Shown here: positions 12,063 through 23,403 of the stretch, piece by piece
Position numbering within the stretch: position 1 is the stretch's first letter
Layout: each line of letters begins with the position of its first letter
Source of the DNA: Crotophaga sulcirostris
Lineage: Eukaryota; Chordata; Aves; Cuculiformes; Crotophagidae
Direction: 5' to 3'
Length of the DNA stretch: 64,000 nucleotides
NCBI GenBank assembly: GCA_013397455.1
Contig: VYZB01000370.1
Location: forward strand, 820,422 to 884,421
The notes under the pieces: generated by a model
What the model saw: only the letters and a program-made list of their open reading frames with translations
Told to the model about the DNA's origin: nothing
Database searches by the model: none
Program-made: the position numbers and the translations under genes

Positions 12063-15000
12063 TGCAGGCACATGTGCGTATGTGAGAGGGGGAGAAACTT
12101 CAGGGGATTTTATTCATAAGTTAAGTTTCTGAACAAGGTGTAGAGTAATGTGTAATTTTTATGCCTTGCTCGTGCTGTATATTTGTGTTATATATAACAA
12201 CAGCTAAATGCTGCGTCCCTCACAGCAAAAATGTTTCCCTGTAGATTTCGTTGAAAAGCTTATGCCACCTTCACTAACTTAGTCAGAAAGCCCTGCAAAA
12301 AGGTACAGTAAATTGACATGTTTAGACACTAGGGTAGTATTAGGTATATATACTATATGTGCAGTACCTCCTGTGAAATTTTCCTAGACTATGCAGTTAA
12401 TTTACTACACAAAGTAGATTTATATTAAATGGAATTCTCTCTGCTCGTGTCCTGGCCAGTCCTTCCTCTAAGGGTGTTACAGCACTCATAGACCATCTAT
12501 TAAATAAATGATATAGTGAAACATGAGGCAAAACACAAGACTCAGCTTCTGAGAAATTCTTTTTGGTACTTACAGGCAACTTCTTTGTATTGCTCTTATA
12601 TATGAATGCTAAGAATATCTTGTCACATATAAAAAATTCTGGGGCAAAAATGTTCTTAGTGTTTATTGAAGTACAATCAGTTCTTCCAAGACATTAAGAA
12701 AGTTCACTTGGATGTAGGAGATCACTTCAGAGAATTTTCATGACCTACTCAGAAATTCCTAGTCGACATGTAAACTGGTTGAAAGCATTGGAATAGATTA
12801 TTTGACCCACCAGAAGGAATATACCTGTTATTTGTTATACTGACTCAGACTGTCAAATATCAGTTGGCTTCCTAATGTGTTAAGTAACTCTATTTGAAAT
12901 AAAAAGATAGGTTTTTCATTAAAAAAATCTGACAAGCTTTTTTTTTTTTGTTTATTTGACCCCTCTTCAGTGGACAATTTATCCCTTTAGGACTGGATGA
13001 TTATAATGGTCTCCATTTGGGGTTGCAGCTTTAGGTAATTTGAGAGAGAGACTAGTGTGGTATACTGACAATTATTATTAACATGATTTCAAAATAAAAG
13101 TGCATTGCATTCATGCCATGTAATCTACCTGTTTAATCTTTGCATAGTTATTAGTTTAAATATTTGCATTTTCTGAAACTCACTTATCTAAGAGCTAGCC
13201 TCTTCCCTTTATGGTATCATTACAGTAGCTGTGAATGAAGGAGGCTGAGGTGGGATTTCAAGTAGAATTTTTACGGGAAGGATTAACAGAAAGCAGTTTC
13301 TGTGTGGCAGTCTTCATCTACATTCTGACTTGCTACAGCAGATCATTCAGACACACTAAATGTATCTTGTTTGTTTTAGTAAACCTTGGGTTGAAGTGAG
13401 GCTTGAACAAGATTATTGTAGAATTTTGCTACAGTTGCTTTATTGATAATTTTAATATTTATACTCTATGAGCATCAACCTATAAGTATTTTGTACTGGG
13501 TTAGTCTGTTTATGTAAGTAGTCTTAAAGACCTGATTGCAAATTTACTTTAAGTGAAATGACAGTCACATTCAACTCCTCATAAGAAGGGAGTCTTTTCA
13601 ATATACTACAACATAATTTCTAGAAATGACATGCCTTCAAAAGAAATTCTTAGGCAAGCTTTTAGTTACCTTCTTGTTTACTTCAGTAGAAAGTGCGTTC
13701 TGATCTTTCAATAGAAGATAGTGATTTTTTTCAGGACAAAGAGATTTCAAATATTTACAAAGAGATGCCAAAATATCTTGTCACCCCTTTGTGAGCTTGT
13801 AATACTTAAAAGCAAAAAGCTTTCTTCCCATAATCGTCTCCCCCATCTAGTGGGAAAGGTCAATAAATATCTTCATAGTGAAACCAATGTCCTTTTTAAT
13901 GGAAAAAATAAGATTGGTTCAAACACTGAAGTTCCTTAAGTTTGTTCATTGATGGAATATTATATTGTATAGATCGAGTATCTCACCTGACCTTAGCTAA
14001 GCAGCGGAGTACAAAAAAGGATATGGTTTTCCGTATAAACCCAGGTCGGCAAACCTAAAAGTAATTTTGCATTCTCAGTCTATGTATCATCTGAGTTGCA
14101 CACTGGAATGACACTTAAAATGGCCTCAGCAGCTCCTCCTTTTCTATCTACACCCTAATTTCCATGAAAAAGAAACCCAGATGAATATTCCTAAAAGAAC
14201 CCAGTGCATGCCCTAGCGCTCCCTGCTCTAGGCAATCTCAGGACCAGGTCACTGTGAGAGCCTCAGTGTGCCATAGATAAATGTATGAGTGCATTGCTGC
14301 ATAGAAGATAGTGTCTCTCCGTATTTGGAAAGCACAATTTTGCATTCAGGTATACTAGTGTAAAGTAATGAAGTCCCCTGTGGTAAATGTCAATCAATAC
14401 CTATTCCAAGGTTAAAGTACAACCAGCAGTTCTGTGATAGGAATTCAAAGCAAAGAGTCAATCCACTTCCATTTGGTTTAGTGCATTTTTTTTTTTTAGT
14501 GTCTTCTAAAGGATGTTTGTGAGACAATGAAACTTGGTGTGAAATTACTGTATGGCATAAAACCCTATTCAGTAGTCTCCATGTATGTATTTTTGTGTGC
14601 ATATATATATCCATGTAGAAATATCAAATGTGATACGTTGGTTAAGTAGATCACTTTTTTTTTCATCATTGATTTATTGCAATGATTTTTGAAATATTAG
14701 TAGTAATTACAAAGAGAGCAGCTTTTCATACTTTAACTACATTTCTGCATTGTTTCTCATAATTAATCTGTAAATTATATGGATGTGGTAATGGCTGAGA
14801 AAATCAGATGAAGTCATCCAAGCAGTTGTTACTGTAATGGACAAGTAGCATGGATTTATTACTCTAGCAATATGAATTTATTATATGTATATAAGTATGT
14901 ATACATATATACAGACAGAGCTTTGTATCATTCATTATACTATAAGACAGGTCCTTATATGGATGCATAAGAGAACTCAAAGAGTATTGCTTGGATTTTG

Positions 15001-16239
15001 ATTACTTTAATATCGAATACCGGAATTTCTTTCAGAACACTACTTTGAAATGAATAAGTGTCAGGACCTCAAATAAAACACATTCATGTCCATGTCAGGT
15101 AATAGTTTGTCAAATTACTGTACAAAGTGTGAAGTAAATACAAATTCTGGTAACAGAAAAATGCAACTCTTCTACAGGAGGGAGTGAATATATCTCTAGC
15201 TACCTTTACTGATCAGAATATCACTCATTCAGAGGGGATAAGTGGGATCAAATTCTAATCCCACCATAGTTTAACCTGCTCAGAATGTACTAAAAAGTGG
15301 TGCTAACTAGGCAGTTTGCCTTACTGTTATGTAAGTGTTTATTGCACAGGCGGGTATACAATTGTAATACCCCATGGCAGTTTATAGCGTAGAGAGTCCA
15401 GAGAGATGCTATTAGAATCTCACTGGGATTATCATAGGCAACCCCAAGAAACTATTTCCCTGGGTAGTAATCAATGGTAGAATTGATTATCACATTATAC
15501 ACTTATATCTCCATTTATTTGCTTTGCAAACTGTAGCCACGACTAAAGAATTGCCTTTTTAAAATGTATTTTCAAGGTCACACCATGTACTTATTTCCCT
15601 TGAAATGACTATAAATTTGCTGGAAACACCCATATGAGCTAACAGTAGATAGCAAATGGACTCTCTGAGGTAATCTAAGATTGTGCACTCAGTTTCTAAT
15701 TCTGCATCTTGACTTTTAAAAATCACTTTACTTTCTGTGGCGGTGAGAGAAAACATCCAGACAGACCACAAATATAACACACAGAGACATGCACACACAC
15801 AGACACACAGAGCAATAGTCTCTCTCTTTACTGTATTCTGGTTACGTGCATATGCACATACATAGTAAACCTACAACTAAAATCCAATTAGAAGAATGTT
15901 TGTTTACTTTTTTCACAATTAGGCAAATTAGAGCTCAGCAGTTATCTAACTAAGAAATTTAGGACCTGTTAGGAACAAGAGTAAACCCTTATATGTCCAA
16001 TGAAGTCACAGAGCCATTTAAAAAAAAATAAGCAAAACAACATAAAACAACCCACAGTCTTTTATTTTTCTTTCTAGGAAGTTGAAGGTGTTACATCACT
16101 GTGACACCAAGGTAAGGGAGAGTGGAGGATAACTGTTTTCGTTTCAAAAATACTTTTCATTTGAGACAGTCCAAGGTCTTCAGTATCAGTCCTTATATCC
16201 TGCATTGATGGCAACGGGTGTTCTACTCCCTCTTCTAAA

Positions 16240-16340
16240 CAAGTGCAAATGGAGACATGGAAAGGTTAATTGACTGAAGACTATCAATCCAGTTAGTGGC
16301 AGAGGAGCGAGCAACCTCCAAGAGCTTTGGTTTCTGTTTA
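16240..16340 (-). mobile_element. MIR/L2-like ancient retroposon remnant
   Basis: The plus strand carries the sequence of motifs seen in the reverse orientation of MIR/L2 3' regions: a GGAGACATGGAAAGGTTAA stretch (normally a GAGGAAACTGAGG...AGAGGTTAAGTGACTTG stretch), a decayed segment, then TTAGTGGCAGAGGAGCGAGC (normally TAGTAAGTGGCAGAGC). Order and spacing match, but identity is low. This is recognition from memory of the family, not an alignment. Confidence 0.4.
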
Positions 16341-16798
16341 TCTGTACTCAGGATTTCAAGCATAAAATATCTTAATGTGTGTTTAGATGTCAATACTCTT
16401 TTCTGAGTATACTTTGTTACTGTAGTTGGCTTGTGAGTTTGGAACTTTTTCCTTTTTTTAAGTGTCTTTTAATTTGAATAACAATACAATGAATGCTGCA
16501 ATGATCCCTTTTATTTCAGCCTTAATTTCTGAAAAGATGAGCTATGAAACCCTAAATGATTATGCAAATGAACTAATAAACACTGTTAAAATTTTTATTT
16601 CTTACACATAGAAAAGTTTTTCACGTACTTACCTGTTTTCAGGATCAAATCCTTCAGTCTTAAAAAGAAAGCAGAAGTGTCTTAGATTTAGTCTTGCACT
16701 GAGTTGTTAGGGGTTTCAAACCTTGTTCAGGTGGGATCTCCAGAATGGTGCAGGCCTATGTCATATCAGAAAGCATCTCCAAAGAGTTAGATATTTTT

Positions 16799-16918
16799 NN
16801 NNNNNNNNNNNNNNNNNNNNNNNNNNNNNNNNNNNNNNNNNNNNNNNNNNNNNNNNNNNNNNNNNNNNNNNNNNNNNNNNNNNNNNNNNNNNNNNNNNNN
16901 NNNNNNNNNNNNNNNNNN
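16799..16918. other. Assembly gap (120 N)
   Basis: There are 120 consecutive undetermined bases. The flanks (ATATTTTT on the left, GAAAATTAATACTG on the right) show no repeat that would explain the gap. An open frame that appears to cross it (16723-17010) is an artefact of the Ns. The true missing length is unknown. Confidence 0.99.
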
Positions 16919-17299
16919 GAAAATTAATACTGTACAGTATGCTGAATAAGGACCCTATTTTAATTGCACATTGTTTGTTGGCAACAATGCGTGACAGTAT
17001 TAACTTGTAACATCATTAGTGTCCATCTCAAACTGACAATGACTGATAGTTTGAAGCAGACCGACAGGCAATTGTTACAGTGTCCATACCAACAAGTTCT
17101 GTGCTTGGTATAGCTAACAGTGCAATATTTCTGGATCTTCTGAAGGAGCTTCTGAAGGTAGAGGGGAGGTGTATGTAAACATGCTTTTTAATTAGATCTA
17201 TATTAGGACCCACTTTTCACCTTATCTCTCATCCCTAATATGTAGAAGACTAGCTATAAGCTTGTTATTATTTCTCCTTGTTAGGCTCTATATTCCCCA

Positions 17300-17851
17300 G
17301 TCGTACAGATGTAGAAATGTCATAGATGAAGCCTGCCTGGAAGCGCTGCTCAGATAGTTGAGAACTATACTACATCTGCCCAGCTCTGACTGATTGACCT
17401 GCTCAGATCTGGAAAACAAAGAAGTGATAGAGGAACTTTGCTTTGTGGCTGACACTGACTTCACCTGTTGTGTAATACAGATAAAGTGGGAGATCAGAGG
17501 CTGATGAAAAGCCCAGTGACAGCCATTAACTGGCCTCAGAAGTCCCAAGCTTCATGATTAACTGGACCATTAGTGGTTTGTGATGAAAACCTATACAGAG
17601 AATAATGCACAGTTGGGATAACAGCCCCTTGGGGGTGAGGTGGCATATTCAGAGATGCTCAGATGACATGTATAAAGGAGGTGGAAACATAGGATGAGGG
17701 AGCTAGACCACCACCCTCTTGAAGGGTCAGAGCAAGAGTCCTCTCCCATGGGGGGGTACTGGGTGCTGCTAGCTTACCCTGGGCAAGGGGCAGGGAGCTT
17801 GCTTTGTACGAGTGTGTTGTGTGTGTTGCAGAATAAGAATCTTAGAATACA
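17300..17851 (+). mobile_element. Probable endogenous retrovirus LTR (avian, ERVL-like)
   Basis: The segment is less A+T-rich than its surroundings and has LTR architecture in the right order: a TATA box (TGTATAAAGG, 17669-17678), a roughly 160-bp R-like segment with GAGTCCTCTCCCATGGGG and GGGTGCTGCTAGC, a poly(A)-like AATAAG at 17832, and a terminal TACA at 17848-17851. This is followed after two bases by TGG, the expected start of a tRNA primer binding site. It resembles the long LTRs of bird ERVL-type elements. The 5' boundary is not certain (about 17300). No gag, pol or env can be read downstream, so only a solo or 5' LTR with a short leader remains. The open frame at 17694-17948 is incidental. 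Confidence 0.45.
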
Positions 17852-17853
17852 AA

Positions 17854-17871
17854 TGGCTCTCCACACATTAT
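17854..17871 (+). other. Candidate decayed primer binding site
   Basis: TGG begins two bases after the putative LTR end, followed by CTCTCCACACATTAT. Primer binding sites begin TGG because they pair with the CCA end of a tRNA. I cannot name the tRNA. The call depends wholly on the LTR call. Confidence 0.25.
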
Positions 17872-20800
17872 ACCTATCCTGCTCATTAAGTTTTAAGCTG
17901 CGTGTCACTAATTGGTATGGTTTTGTCCTTCCTGGCCACACCAGCTAAAGTCCCCTGTGACAGAAATCAAAGAGGAAAGACTTACTTTAAAACGTACAGG
18001 AATATGAAGCCAAAGCTAGGGCCCAAATACATTGAGAATGAAACTAAGAGCAGCAAAAGAAGTAATACTACTATACCAGAAGATATTTTCAAGAATTTCA
18101 TTAAATCCTCTACTTTCCTGTGAGCAGTGTGTGAAATCTTTCTCTTCAGCACATCGTCTTTTTGTTGAACTGTTATTCATTAAAGCATAACAAAGTATCA
18201 AATGAAATGGAATAAAATGTCAAGTACATATAGTAAGTATATAATTCCTAAGCAATTGAAGCACCTCAGACTAAATAATAAAATGAAATCAAATCATTTG
18301 TGACTTTCAATATTATACATATTTGTCAGGTAGCTGAAAAACACTTGTCAGTATTGAGTGCTGTTACCTTTAACAGCTGGTACCAAGGTGTCATGATTTG
18401 AAGTTCTTAGACTCTTAGATAAGGTACGTTTTCTCAGTGACAGTTAACTAGTTAAAATTTATTATCAGACATGAGTAGTAGGTAGGTGTTTCAGTACTTT
18501 CAATGATTCTCCTCTGTGACACTCATTTTTTTTTTAAATTCTGTGGAATGTGTGTGTCTATCACTGTGGATTTTTCTGTATTGTACCCAGTTCAGTTTCA
18601 TTCTTCCAGCCTGAGCCTGGTATGTGCAAAGATGAATATCAAAAATGTTGGAGAATATAAATTAACAATGTTTTATTAGACCTTAAGTATTCACTGCATT
18701 TCATTTTACTTATGTATTCAAGATATTTCAGAGAAAAATACTTCTTAAAATCCTTAGCATTTTTAATGCAACAGAAAAAAGGTGGAGAAGATAGAAACAG
18801 GAAGTTATGTCTAGTGGCACTGAAGACAAATTGTGTAATCAGAAATCCCTATGTGCCACTGTCATATTCATTTATCATTAGGAGGAACATTACAAAACAG
18901 AAAGGGGAGGAAACTCTTTCACCTCTTGTGTAGAAAAAGAAGTTGAATATCACAAAAATAATATTCTTTGTTAAAGATTACAGACCTTTTGACCCTTAGT
19001 TAATTTATCTATGAGAAGCAGTTGAAAATACATTAAATCAGTAGAGAACTTGCATAGTTTATCTTTTCAGATCTTGACTTTTTACAATAATCAAATATAA
19101 GAAATGTGTATTCCTTTTTCTAAATTCCTTGTTTAGAGGACATGATTATTTCCCTACAATAAAGAGTCCACAGTGTGAGGAAATAGTAACCCTGGCAATA
19201 GAAAACTGCAAAAGATTTATAGCTGGCTATATTTTTTCTCAAATAAAGAATTAAATTTATACATGACTGGTAAACTTTGCTGAAAAACACCTGATGGTCA
19301 GTACAGATAGATGACTTCAATTTTGTGTGTCCATCATAGTATAATCGAGGTTCTTTGGGGAGTGATATGCTAATGTAGATATTATTTTTTTATTGATTTG
19401 TCCTACAGTATCTGATTCTCATGAAGAATTCTAGTTCTCAGGATGATTTTGTGGAGGAACATTTGAGAAAGTACATTGAAGGCAGTTGTATTTATTTATG
19501 TGGCAACTCATTTGAAACACTGTGCTGCAGCAGAGAAGAAATAGATCAGTACAGTTAGTTTCACACGAAACAGCATCTTGACTATAAAATGCCTAACCAT
19601 CAGACTGGCTCAGTCCCCACTTAGGCATGTGTTGTATAGACAGAAAAAAATAAGAAAATTCCTTCCTCTATAAGCTTTACAAGTCATAATTTGCAAACTC
19701 TGAGCCCCTTGACACAAGTAAGTCTGTTAGAATCTCAGGAAGCACTATGAATCTAGAGATTACCTTGCTGAAATTCTGAACATGAGTTAATCAGTGTATC
19801 AGTTATGCTATTATATTATGTTATAAAGATTACAAATAGATGAACACATATATAATTTTCTGGATCCAAAATGCCCAACCCTGTAACAAATAAGGGAAAA
19901 TAGAAAGAAATTTGCAGATAAATGTCAAAACTGTGAAAATTTGCTTGTGTGTCCAACTTCAAGGAACCACTTGATCTCTTACACATGTGATGTTAAAATT
20001 TGAACTGGAGATTTTAATTCTGGCTATGTGAATTTATAAAGAAAGCTCTTTTATTACTCTTAGTGAAGTCTTGGTTTTAGCCTTTTTAGATTTTATATAG
20101 ATTTTATATAGATTTCTTGTAGAATCCAGTGTTATTGGAAAGTGTACTAGTGACTTCACTGAGGTATGAATTATTCCCAACATGATTATGCCCTAGCTCG
20201 TGTGGCTTGTTCCACTACTTAGCTCTGGAGGAATATTGATTTGTATTTTTCTGATGAAGGCTGGGTTAACTAACCACTTACTGAGGGATAGAATAAATTG
20301 TGGCTATGAACTGGAGAAAAAGCAGTTAATCCTCTTTAATTGGTTCTTACTTGCATATGAGCACATTACTTTATGGCAATTTTTGGAATTTCTTCTTAAT
20401 GTTGTCCTTGAAATCTCCTTTCCAGTGTTTGGACAGTGTATCAAATAGTTCAGCCTACAGGACTGCAATTATCACCTGCAAAACACATATTATATCTTTA
20501 CCCTTTCGTAGATCTTTTTAGTTAGTATAAAGCAGCACGAGGCTTATGAATAAGTAAGTGTATTTTTATCACACATAAACATTTCTTTATCTGTACAATG
20601 CAACAGTTTTATAAGCAACTTCCAAATTGTTTCTTTATTAAAAATATAAATAAACCCCCTCTTCTTTCTAAACACTAAACTTTTACTGAAATCTTCCAAA
20701 TACTTTTTCCCCTGTACATTCTCTGTCATGGAGTAGAAGTGTTGTTTTGGCATATTATCGTAGCCCACACTGTGTATGCTTGTAGAAATCTATAAACCTA

Positions 20801-20949
20801 TAAAATAATAATAAAAAAGTCATTTCCACTCAGTGAGTTAGCACAAAAAATTCAAATGTCATTCTAAAGGTCTATATTTCCTGGTGCATTCAGTTCTATC
20901 CCAGAGATTATCGTGATAAAAACATGAAACTTCAGACCTTTAGACACTC

Positions 20950-20984
20950 GTACACGTATCAGAGCTTGTACATATCAGAGCATG
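20950..20984. repeat. 17/18-bp imperfect tandem duplication
   Basis: GTACACGTATCAGAGCTT is followed directly by GTACATATCAGAGCATG. The two units share the GTACA and ATCAGAGC blocks. Confidence 0.6.
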
Positions 20985-21750
20985 CTCCACAGACTCAATT
21001 GTCATATTCCTAAGTGTAAGATTCAGCTTCCGTAATTTCTTGTGCAAATAGATATTTCCAGACACTTCTGTACTTCCAACTATTTCCATATCGCTACAGT
21101 AATATTTTTAAAAAAGGTCATTTGGAACTACCACTGAGGCCAAAAAAAAAGCAAGAACACTATTTTCAGCACTCTAAACTCAGAAGTTTCATGTTCAAGT
21201 TATTTTCAGGTTTTGGTTTCGTTTGTTTGCTTAGTTGTTGCACTTTGTTGTTGTTGTTTTTAACTGAAAGTGAATATAATTAACTTTTTAAATCTTTCTA
21301 CTTTTGGCAGTCAGAGATTCTGAATAAAGACTTTGTCAAGAGTAGTTCTTTATTTAATTTTCTAGTACTCAAATTGTCAACTAAATATTGCTACCTTTTG
21401 AATATTACTGATTTTTAAATTAAATACTAGAATAAGATCACCTATATTTTTTATTTAATGTGTTTTTTATAAGCCTCAATTCCTTAGAATTTATGGAAAA
21501 AAATATGGTCAGATTTTTGAAAACTACACGTTACTCATAATAGGTTCTCCATTTAAAAGTTTCTCCTAAGCGCAAAAGCCATTAGTACTAACCTTTTAAT
21601 GAGAACAGACAGCCTCTTAAATGTATATTTTCCTGAAGAATAGTTTACACTTTGCCCTCAACATCTAGATGATTATGTTTTTTCAATATTCACTGTACAT
21701 TAAATATGAGATAGTTCTGTCTGCATCTGTGATCTTCCCTGATGTTTCTT

Positions 21751-21838
21751 CACAAACTTTTACTGTTGTTTCTCTATTCACACACTTTTTAGTGTTGTTT
21801 CTGCATGTCTTACGCTTTTTATGTTGCTTCTTTGCATA
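21751..21838. repeat. Degenerate minisatellite, three ~29-bp units
   Basis: Units begin near 21751, 21779 and 21809. Each has the pattern CACA/TACG, then CTTTTTA, then GTTGTTTCT or a near variant (TGTTGCTTCT in the third), then a short pyrimidine-rich tail. A partial earlier unit (GATGTTTCTT) may precede them. Confidence 0.5.
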
Positions 21839-22338
21839 AAAGTGATATTGGTTGTGACTGGGAAAGGGATAATGAAGGTATAGTGCCTGAGAGAATGAGT
21901 TTTATGTTGATGTAATTCATAATTTCTGTGTTGTTAATGTGCTAGTGTGCTAAGACTGGATTATGGAAATGTAGATGGCACATTTCCATGTTGTCAGGGT
22001 TAGAACTGGTGTTACATTACTGTAGTCTACATTAAAAAGAAGTGGATTTTTTTCTAGAGGAGAAATTATTCTGAGTAATTATAACAACTATTCTATTTTT
22101 CCCCTTGTTGAAAAAAAAGCAACAAGACTTGATGACGCAGCACTGAAATCAATGAACAGTTTATCATCAGTATCAATGGGCATAAAATTGGGCATATTTT
22201 GTCACTATTTTTTTCATGAAACATGGCTACAAGTTTTAGCCTTAATTGACAAAATATAATATGAAATTAGGGTAAATATATTTAAAACCTGATAAAAGTC
22301 TGTTTCCTAGTACAAGCTACTTTAATGAGTTGTTCAAG

Positions 22339-23403
22339 ATCTGGGTGCACAGTTGGCTAATAGGTCAGGCTCAAAGAGTCCTAGTGAATGCGCTTACATC
22401 AGACTGGCATCCAGTCACTAGCGGGGTCCCACAGGGATCCATCCTGGGGCCAGTGCTCTTCAATGTCTTCATAAACGACCTAGATGAAGGACTTGAAGGC
22501 TTATGGACGAAGTTTGCTGATGACACAAAACTGAGGGGAGCTGTCGACACTCTTAGGGGCAAAGAGACATTGCAGAGGGACCTTCACAGATTGGAGAGCT
22601 GGACAATCTCCAACTGCATGAAATTGAACAAGGGCAAGGGCCAGGTTCTGAAGCTGGGACATGGTAACCCTGGGTATACGTACAGACTAGGGAGTGAGAG
22701 GCTGGAAAGCAGCCCCATGGAGAGGGACCTGGGGGCTCTGGTCAGTGGTGAGATGAACAAGAGCCAACAGTGAGCCCTGGAAGCCAAGAGAGCCAACCGT
22801 GTCCTGGGGTGCATCAAGCACAACATTGTCAGTCGGTCGAGGAAGGTGACTGTCCCGCTCTGCTCTTCACTGGTGCGGCCTCACCTCGAGTACTGTGTGC
22901 GATTTTGGGTGCCACAGCATAAAAAGGACATCAAACTGCTGGAGTGTCCAGAGGAGGCCACAAAGCTAGTGAAGGGTCTAGAGACGAAGTCATATGAGAA
23001 GCGGCTGAAGGCACTTCATCTGTTCAGCCTGGAGAAGTGGAGACTGAGAGGGATCTCATTGCTGTTTACTGCCTTCTCACAAGGGAACGAAGAGAAATAG
23101 GTGCTGATCACTTCTCTGATGATCTACGATAGGACTAGAGGTAATGGCAAGAAGATGTGCCAGGGGAGGGTTAGACTGGATATTAGGAGGCGGTTTTTCA
23201 CCCAGTGGGTGGTGGAGCACTGGAACAGCTCCCAAGGGAAATAGTCATGGCACCTAGTCTGTCAGTACTCACAAAGCATTTGGTCAATGCCCTCAGTCCC
23301 TTGGTGTGAATGTTGGGAGTGTCCTATGTAGGGATAGGAGTTGGACTCGATGATCCTTTTGGGTCCCTTCCAATTCAGGTAATTCTTTGATTCTATGATT
23401 CTA
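22339..23403 (+). mobile_element. CR1 LINE 3' copy with nearly open RT frame and intact 3' end
   Basis: This is a 5'-truncated CR1 copy. From about 22339 to 23100 one frame reads as the C-terminal part of the CR1 reverse transcriptase: WLIGQAQRVLVN, VTSGVPQGSILGPVLFN, the catalytic box FADD (22513-22524), then NPGYTYRLGSERLESS and ERDLGALV. After these come [18 protein letters not shown] and [11 protein letters not shown]. The frame is broken once, by TGA at 22771-22773, at the Cys of the family's QQCALAA block; the same frame is then open to the TAG at 23098-23100. Past that the coding sense is frameshifted, and the 3' untranslated part runs through TTGGACTCGATGATCC to the terminal repeats ATTCTTTG, ATTCTATG, ATTCTA (23382-23403). 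Truncation at the 5' end is normal for LINE insertion by target-primed reverse transcription. The apparent start codon TTG at 22330 is not a real start. Its good preservation suggests it is among the younger insertions here. Confidence 0.95.

Larger units (their letters stand above)
7511..16239. other. A+T-rich non-coding DNA, no gene recognised
   Basis: No exon, RNA gene or transposon could be supported. The stretch holds an A/C-rich low-complexity tract (about 8698-8785), a GATT run (8978-8993), a CA/TG run (12040-12062), a CA-rich run (about 15778-15812) and two small inverted repeats (8161-8175; 15242-15264). The open frame at 9366-9617 is preceded by a pyrimidine tract and CAG that could pass for a splice acceptor, but its protein is lysine-rich low complexity and is not convincing. 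Confidence 0.65.
17872..22338. other. A+T-rich non-coding DNA, no gene recognised
   Basis: The first roughly 100 bases may be retroviral leader downstream of the LTR-like unit. Beyond that nothing protein-like is seen. Two short tandem duplications stand out: a 17/18-bp pair at 20950-20984 and about three degenerate ~29-bp units at 21751-21838. A 14-bp doublet AGATTTTATAT lies near 20090-20113. Confidence 0.65.

Noticed and set aside
16723..17010. Open frame crossing 16799-16918
   Set aside because: It exists only because the Ns contain no stop codons.
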